Assembly: GCA_007127275.1 (NCBI GenBank)
Contig: SKZP01000641.1
Location: forward strand, 1-6,034
DNA: 6,034 nucleotides
Direction: 5' to 3'
From: Planctomycetota bacterium
GTDB taxonomy: Bacteria; Planctomycetota; UBA8742; SKZP01
Below are positions 4,775 to 6,034 of the stretch, piece by piece. Position numbers and translations under genes: made by a program. The notes under the pieces are model-generated. The model was not told where the DNA came from, made no database searches, and saw only the letters and a program-made list of their open reading frames with translations. How positions within the stretch are numbered: position 1 is the stretch's first letter; every line of letters begins with the position of its first letter.

Positions 4775-5851
4775 ATGGAAACCTCCGCCTCGCCCACTCA
4801 CCCTGCCTCTTCCTCGCCGCGCGTTTGCCTTGTTACCGGCGCGAACGGTTTCGTCGGCTCGCACCTTGTGGACCGCTTGATTGCGCTGGGTCACGACGTG
4901 CGCATCCTTTGCCGAGAAACGAGCGACCTTTCCAATCTTGCCGCAGCAGAAGGCAAGTACACGAAGTTCATCGGCGACATTACCGACGCGGAAAGCGTGG
5001 AACGGGCCGTGGCGGGCTGCCACTGGGTGTTTCACGTTGCCGGGCTTACCTCGGCGCCGAACGAGGAAGTGTTCACCCGCGTCAACGGCGAAGGGACCGC
5101 GGTGGTGTTTCGCGCGACGCAAAAGGCGGCAGCGGAGACGCTGGAGCGCTTCGTCTACGTGTGCAGCCAGGCCGCCGGCGGCCCCGCACCGTCGCGCGAC
5201 AAGCCGGTCACCGAGGAGTCGCCCGACGCGCCCATGTCCCTCTACGGCAAGTCGAAAAAGCTCGGCGAAGAGCGCATCAAGGAACTCGACGCCGCCGACG
5301 GGGCACGCACCTGGCCGTGGGTGATTTTGCGGCCGACGGCCGTTTACGGTCCCCGCGACGCCGACATCCTCGAGTTCTTCAAGCTCGTCAAGTCGGGCGC
5401 GCTGCTGTTCGGGCTGCGCCCGTACTTCGGCATTCCCAGTGCGATGACAGGGATGATCCACGTTCACGACCTCGTCGACGCCTGCGTCGTCGCCGCCGAA
5501 GCGCCGGGCGAGGTTGCCGTGGGCAAGACGTACCTGATCGCGAATCCGGACTCCTACTACATTGCCGACTTGCTGGGGATCATTCAGCGAGCGCTACCAA
5601 AGAAGCTCGTCATGCCGGTATACGTGCCGTTGCCGCTACTGCGCGCATTGGCCGGCTGGCAAGCCCTGCTGCACAAGCTGTTCGGATGGAAGCCGTCCCT
5701 GACCCCGGACAAGGCCCGCGAAATCAGTGCACGCTGGTGGATCTGCGACCCAGGCAAAGTGACACGCGAGCTGCAATGGACGCCGCAAATCAGCGTCGAA
5801 GACGGCCTCACACAAACGGCGGACTGGTACCGCGAACAAGGCTGGCTCTGA
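4775..5851 (+). CDS. NAD(P)-dependent epimerase/dehydratase-type extended short-chain dehydrogenase
   Basis: A 358-residue soluble protein. Residues 16-47 form the nucleotide-binding start: VCLVTGANGFVGSHL gives the TGxxGxxG motif (Gly22, Gly25, Gly28). The second strand ends in Arg47 (RILCRET) rather than an acidic residue, which favours NADP(H). FIGDITD (residues 66-72) is the conserved adenine-side Asp region. The catalytic residues are visible as Ser131 (YVCSQ) and Tyr157 with Lys161 (YGKSK), followed by LRPTAVYGPRD. The C-terminal part has the IHVHDLVDA and TYLIAN signatures of extended SDRs, and ends DGLTQTADWYREQGWL, normal for the 3-beta-hydroxysteroid dehydrogenase / dihydroflavonol reductase-like group. 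Substrate is unknown; sterol, hopanoid-linked or sugar substrates are all possible. ATG 4775 is chosen because it directly precedes the Rossmann core with a short polar leader. No ribosome binding site is visible, and upstream in-frame codons run through repeats. No neighbour shares an obvious pathway. Confidence 0.9.
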   Translation: METSASPTHPASSSPRVCLVTGANGFVGSHLVDRLIALGHDVRILCRETSDLSNLAAAEGKYTKFIGDITDAESVERAVAGCHWVFHVAGLTSAPNEEVFTRVNGEGTAVVFRATQKAAAETLERFVYVCSQAAGGPAPSRDKPVTEESPDAPMSLYGKSKKLGEERIKELDAADGARTWPWVILRPTAVYGPRDADILEFFKLVKSGALLFGLRPYFGIPSAMTGMIHVHDLVDACVVAAEAPGEVAVGKTYLIANPDSYYIADLLGIIQRALPKKLVMPVYVPLPLLRALAGWQALLHKLFGWKPSLTPDKAREISARWWICDPGKVTRELQWTPQISVEDGLTQTADWYREQGWL

Positions 5852-6034
5852 CCCCCGAGTTCCGTCGCAAGAACCCCTGCACCCGCTCTGCCTTGGCTCG
5901 GAAGGGCCCACGGAAGAATCATGTGGGCGCACCACGCTGCGAAGCCCGGCAAGATTCGGACCCTGAAGCGCTCGTCACGCCTGCGCCGCTCACCTTCCAC
6001 CGCCTTGCATAGCCTTCGCTCGTGACGCTCAACG

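Noticed and set aside
4706..5467. 253-residue minus-strand open frame
   Set aside because: It is antisense to the dehydrogenase coding sequence, with no start signals or known motifs.
5906..5928. Inverted repeat GCCCAC/GTGGGC after the dehydrogenase stop as a terminator
   Set aside because: The stem is only 6 bp with an 11-base loop and no T tract follows, so it is weak support for termination.
4825..6012. 395-residue plus-strand open frame
   Set aside because: It is extremely Arg-rich and out of frame with the motif-complete dehydrogenase across 4825-5851.
5972..6028. CGTCACG and CGTGACG inverted pair near the right edge
   Set aside because: The arms are only 7 bases and 43 bases apart, easily expected by chance.
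1..6034. tRNA, rRNA, CRISPR array, insertion sequence or a defence or biosynthetic cluster
   Set aside because: No cloverleaf, regular spacer array, transposase motif or system-defining gene set was seen on either strand. The genes are common, separately placed families.

Overview
This is a GC-rich stretch of bacterial chromosome. It holds five recognisable protein genes or gene parts plus one unrecognised 3' gene fragment, separated by unusually long non-coding gaps of about 400 to 500 bases. The minus-strand lipoprotein with a signal peptide and an acidic, low-complexity linker after its cysteine suggests a diderm organism. The loose gene spacing and such lipoproteins are common in Myxococcota/Bradymonadota-like and some Planctomycetes-like genomes. 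That placement is a guess from style, because no marker gene is present.

Layout. Positions 1-252 (+) are the 3' end of an unidentified gene containing a degenerate repeat that begins METY, followed by a likely rho-independent terminator (334-361). The gap at 253-651 carries copy 1 of a dispersed repeat (422-500). A minus-strand lipoprotein gene follows (body 652-1517). Its last part appears frameshifted by one lost base near 742-744, so read literally the frame runs on to 309 through the intergenic repeat. Upstream of it lies a perfect TATAAT on the minus strand, then a minus-strand metallophosphoesterase (1636-2406) with a complete set of metal-binding motifs.

A 495-base divergent gap (2407-2901) separates this from three plus-strand genes. 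These are a cupin protein with a long disordered N-terminal region (2902-3642), a membrane-anchored SRPBCC protein (3792-4334), and an extended short-chain dehydrogenase/NAD(P)-dependent epimerase (4775-5851). The gap at 4335-4774 carries copy 2 of the dispersed repeat, a 13-base direct repeat and an 8-base inverted repeat. Positions 5852-6034 show no gene.

The genes do not form an obvious pathway. The three plus-strand genes are too widely spaced (149 and 440 bases) to be a tight operon, and no defence, mobile, CRISPR or secondary-metabolite system is visible. The most noteworthy signal is the pair of diverged intergenic repeats, about 80% identical, with a shared hairpin that is more stable when read from the minus strand. 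The second is the likely frameshift in the lipoprotein gene.
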